Positions 61,680 to 64,000 of a stretch of DNA of 64,000 bases are shown piece after piece. The stretch is from Streptomyces halstedii. Its GTDB lineage: Bacteria; Actinomycetota; Actinomycetes; Streptomycetales; Streptomycetaceae. The notes under the pieces were generated by a model that saw only the letters and a list, made by a program, of their open reading frames with translations, did no database searches and had not been told where the DNA came from. The first letter of the stretch is position 1. Each line of letters begins with the position of its first letter. Position numbers and translations under genes: made by a program. The stretch spans positions 62,001 through 126,000 of the forward strand of contig JOAZ01000022.1 in the NCBI GenBank assembly GCA_000720535.1, written 5' to 3'.

Positions 61680-62609
61680 ATGGAAGCGATCGTGTACGAG
61701 GAGTTCGGCGGCCCGGAGGTCCTGCGGTTCACCGAGACCGAGGACGTCCGTCCGGGCCCCGGTCAGATCCGGGTGGCCGTGCGGGCCGCCGGGATCAACC
61801 CGATGGACCACAAGATCCGCAACGGCTGGATGGAGGCGGCCTTCCCGACCCGGCTGCCGGCCGTGCCGGGCAGCGAGTTCGCCGGGGTCGTCGAGGAGAC
61901 CGGCGAAGGGGTCACCGCCTTCGAGCCCGGTGACGAGGTGCTCGGCCGGAGCGTCACCGGCGCCTACGCGCGGTACGCCCTGGCCGACGCGGACGCCGTG
62001 GCGCCCAAGCCGGACGGCCTGGGCTGGGAGGAGGCCGCGGCCCTGCCGGTCGCGACGGCGACCGCCGCCCGGGTCCTGGACGAGCTCGCGGTCACCGCCG
62101 GGGACACCCTGCTGCTGCACGGGGCGGCCGGGGCGGTGGGCTCCGCCGCCGTCCAGCTGGCCGCGGCCCGGGGAGCCACCGTGATCGGGACCGCCTCACC
62201 CGCCAACCACGACTATCTGCGGGTGCTCGGCGCGTTCCCGGTGGAGTACGGCGAGGGGCTGGTCGAGCGGGTGCGGGCGGCGGCCCCGGAGGGCGTGGAC
62301 GCCGTGTTCGACGCGGCGGGCCGGGGCGCGCTCGCGGACTCCGTCGAGCTGCGCGGCGGTACCTCCGACCGGATCGTCACCATCGCGGACCCGGACGCGG
62401 CCGCGTACGGCGTCGCCTTCTCCGGGGGCGGCGGGAACCGTCCGGGCGAGGGCGCCCGGCTCGCGGAGTTCGCCCGGCTGGCGTCGGTCGGCGAGCTGCG
62501 GATCCCGGTGACGCGGACCTTCGCGCTCCGGGACGCGGCGCGAGCCCAGGCGCTCAGCGAGGCCGGGCACGTACGCGGCAAGCTCGTGCTGCTCCCCGGG
62601 GAGCGTTGA
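61680..62609 (+). CDS. NADPH:quinone oxidoreductase (MDR family), 309 aa
   Basis: Zinc-free medium-chain reductase of the quinone oxidoreductase group. MEAIVYEEFGGPEVLRF is the typical start. The nucleotide site is LLLHGAAGAVGSAAVQLA, and no zinc-binding cysteines are present. The start at 61680 is favoured (GAGGAGACGG upstream); a GTG one codon earlier is the alternative. Substrate quinone or enone unknown. The DUF2786 gene follows by 28 nt. Confidence 0.9.
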   Translation: MEAIVYEEFGGPEVLRFTETEDVRPGPGQIRVAVRAAGINPMDHKIRNGWMEAAFPTRLPAVPGSEFAGVVEETGEGVTAFEPGDEVLGRSVTGAYARYALADADAVAPKPDGLGWEEAAALPVATATAARVLDELAVTAGDTLLLHGAAGAVGSAAVQLAAARGATVIGTASPANHDYLRVLGAFPVEYGEGLVERVRAAAPEGVDAVFDAAGRGALADSVELRGGTSDRIVTIADPDAAAYGVAFSGGGGNRPGEGARLAEFARLASVGELRIPVTRTFALRDAARAQALSEAGHVRGKLVLLPGER

Positions 62610-62637
62610 GGGGTCCGTCCCGGCCTACCCTGATCCG

Positions 62638-63792
62638 ATGGAACCGGTGATCGACCAGGCGTGCGCGGCGGCCCTCTACTCGGCGGACGACGCCGGACTG
62701 GACACCGGCGCCTCCCTCCTCGCCGCCGACCCGTCCGCCGACGCGGCGGCGCACCGCAGGGGCGAGGAGTTCGTCCGGCGCGCCTGGGAGCGCGGCTGGC
62801 AGCCCGCCGACGTCGTCCGGTTCGTCCGGCGCGAGCTGGACGAGGGCGGCGCCGCCCTCGTCGCCGCCCTGATCACCGCCGAGACCGCCGACTACGACCG
62901 GCTGCCGCCCCGCTGGGCCGACCAGATCGCCGAACTCCCGGCGCCCGCGCCGCGCAACAGGCCCGACCGGTTCGGCTACGCCTCGGCGCTGCTGGAGCTG
63001 TACCGGCTGCTGCTGCGGCTCCCCGCGATCGAACCGGTCGGCCCGCCGCCCGGCCGGGCCTCCGAGGGCCCGCACCGGCCGCCCGCGCACGGCGAACCCC
63101 GGATGCTCACCCGGATCCGGGCCCTGCTCGCCAAGGCGGAGGCGACCGGCTTCCCCCAGGAGGCGGAGGCCCTCACCACCAAGGCCCAGGAGCTGATGGC
63201 CCGGCACAGCATCGACGAGGCGCTGCTCGCCGCCCGTACGCACGGGGGTGACGGCCCGGGAGCGCGCCGGATCGGCGTGGACGCCCCGTACGAGAGCGCG
63301 AAGGCCGTCCTGCTCGACGCGGTCGCCTCCGCCAACCGCTGCCGGGCCGTGTGGGACAGCGACCTGGGCTTCAGCACGGTCGTCGGGTTCGAGGCGGACC
63401 TGGAGGCGGTGGAACTGCTCTTCACCTCGCTGCTGGTCCAGGGCACCTCCGCCATGACCACGGCGGAGGCCGGGCAGCGGGCCGCCGGGCGGAAACGGAC
63501 CAAGACCTTCCGGCAGTCGTTCCTGATGGCGTACGCCCAGCGCCTCGGTGCCCGGCTCGCGGCGGACACCGCCCGGGTCACCGCCGCGGCCGGCGGTGGT
63601 GACGCCCCGGGAGGCCTGCTTCCGGTGCTGGCGGCCCGGGACGTCGCCGTCACCGACGCGGCGGAGCGGATGTTCCCCAGGACCACCACGTCCCGGGTGC
63701 GCGGGGTGAGTGACGCCGAGGGGTGGACGCACGGAACGGCCGCCGCGGACCGGGCCAGGGTGGGCGCCCGTCCGCCCGGAATCGGCCGGTAG
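62638..63792 (+). CDS. DUF2786 domain protein, 384 aa
   Basis: Contains DUF2786 (MLTRIRALLAKAEATGFPQEAEALTTKAQELMARHSI, residues ~156-192), a helical domain of unknown function that recurs in phage and bacterial proteins. The N-terminal ~140 residues form a second helical domain, and ~210-300 look alpha/beta. No signal peptide. It is co-directional with the oxidoreductase. Function unknown. Confidence 0.85.
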   Translation: MEPVIDQACAAALYSADDAGLDTGASLLAADPSADAAAHRRGEEFVRRAWERGWQPADVVRFVRRELDEGGAALVAALITAETADYDRLPPRWADQIAELPAPAPRNRPDRFGYASALLELYRLLLRLPAIEPVGPPPGRASEGPHRPPAHGEPRMLTRIRALLAKAEATGFPQEAEALTTKAQELMARHSIDEALLAARTHGGDGPGARRIGVDAPYESAKAVLLDAVASANRCRAVWDSDLGFSTVVGFEADLEAVELLFTSLLVQGTSAMTTAEAGQRAAGRKRTKTFRQSFLMAYAQRLGARLAADTARVTAAAGGGDAPGGLLPVLAARDVAVTDAAERMFPRTTTSRVRGVSDAEGWTHGTAAADRARVGARPPGIGR

Positions 63793-63847
63793 GCCGGGCT
63801 GGGTGGCGTAAGCCGGGATCGTGGGGGATTGCGGTTACGCTCGGCCC

Positions 63848-64000
63848 ATGAGCTGGCTCCGGGCGCTGAAGGAGACCGCCCGCTCCGGGTTCAGGATCGA
63901 GCGGAAACGCCTCGAACCGCTCATCGCGGTGCGCGGAGCCGCGGGCCTCGCCCTCGTGGTCGGCGTCACCCTCACGTTCTTCGGCCCGGCGATCGCGGCC
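63848..64000 (+). CDS. start of a membrane protein, FUSC-like (3' truncated by window edge)
   Basis: MSWLRALKETARSGFRIERKRLEPLIAVRGAAGLALVVGVTLTFFGPAIAA runs to the window end, 51 residues. The basic amphipathic start followed by a membrane helix is typical of FUSC/aromatic-acid-exporter proteins, but too little is visible to be sure. Confidence 0.55.
   Translation, partial: MSWLRALKETARSGFRIERKRLEPLIAVRGAAGLALVVGVTLTFFGPAIAA

Overview
The window is high-GC chromosomal DNA from a Streptomyces. The evidence is the codon use, the developmental genes (wblA, bldG with its partner anti-sigma gene), TopA with a lysine-rich tail, rare TTA (bldA-type) codons, and secreted enzymes carrying small carbohydrate-binding modules. 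Nearly every stretch is chromosomal core. There is no CRISPR array, insertion sequence, prophage module or obvious antibiotic cluster.

Layout. 1-2.4 kb: 3' end of metG, two small divergent hypothetical genes and tRNA-Pro. 2.5-18.7 kb: metallophosphoesterase, YqeY-like protein, class A PBP, wblA, a pair of Get3/ArsA-like ATPases, DUF4177, RidA, NUDIX and MBL genes, a Crp-type regulator, nth, a second NUDIX gene, a MarP-like membrane protease and an epoxide hydrolase-like gene. 18.6-29.4 kb: holin-like membrane protein, nhaA, acsA, a SulP-carbonic anhydrase fusion, a deacetylase lipoprotein, a CooC-like ATPase and a degenerate Fic protein. 29.8-39.2 kb: HAD phosphatase, then the Tad-type secretion operon (Ssd/CpaE-like, CpaF, TadB, TadC, Flp-like pilin, TadE, TadE/G-like) and a DEAH helicase. 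39.3-53.4 kb: bldG and its anti-sigma partner, a lipoprotein, a methyltransferase, topA, a membrane-thymidylate kinase fusion, the DNA polymerase III delta' subunit and a lipoprotein peptidase. 53.5-55.2 kb: tRNA-Thr followed by a two-gene accessory operon. 55.4-64 kb: kinase-like gene, DUF2804, streptogrisin-like protease, intradiol dioxygenase with a CBM, a second family-A DNA polymerase, quinone oxidoreductase, DUF2786 and the start of a membrane protein.

How it fits together. From memory of the Mycobacterium tuberculosis map, the order PBP-wbl-ATPase pair-RidA-MBL-crp-nth-NUDIX-MarP-epoxide hydrolase ... acs ... HAD-Ssd-Tad-helicase ... topA ... delta' runs parallel to the Rv3683-Rv3644c region, so most of the window is an ancient actinobacterial block. 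It joins cell-wall synthesis, redox and developmental regulation (WblA, Crp, BldG), a cell-surface secretion apparatus and DNA topology or replication functions.

The most notable observations are in-frame TTA leucine codons in cpaF, tadB (two), the helicase start region and both genes of the tRNA-Thr-linked operon. They suggest bldA-dependent expression of the Tad system and of an uncharacterised accessory operon. Others are the thymidylate kinase fused to a membrane domain, a coiled coil and paired ETTVLP motifs, and several pseudo-enzyme-like proteins (Fic, Ssd, short PolA).
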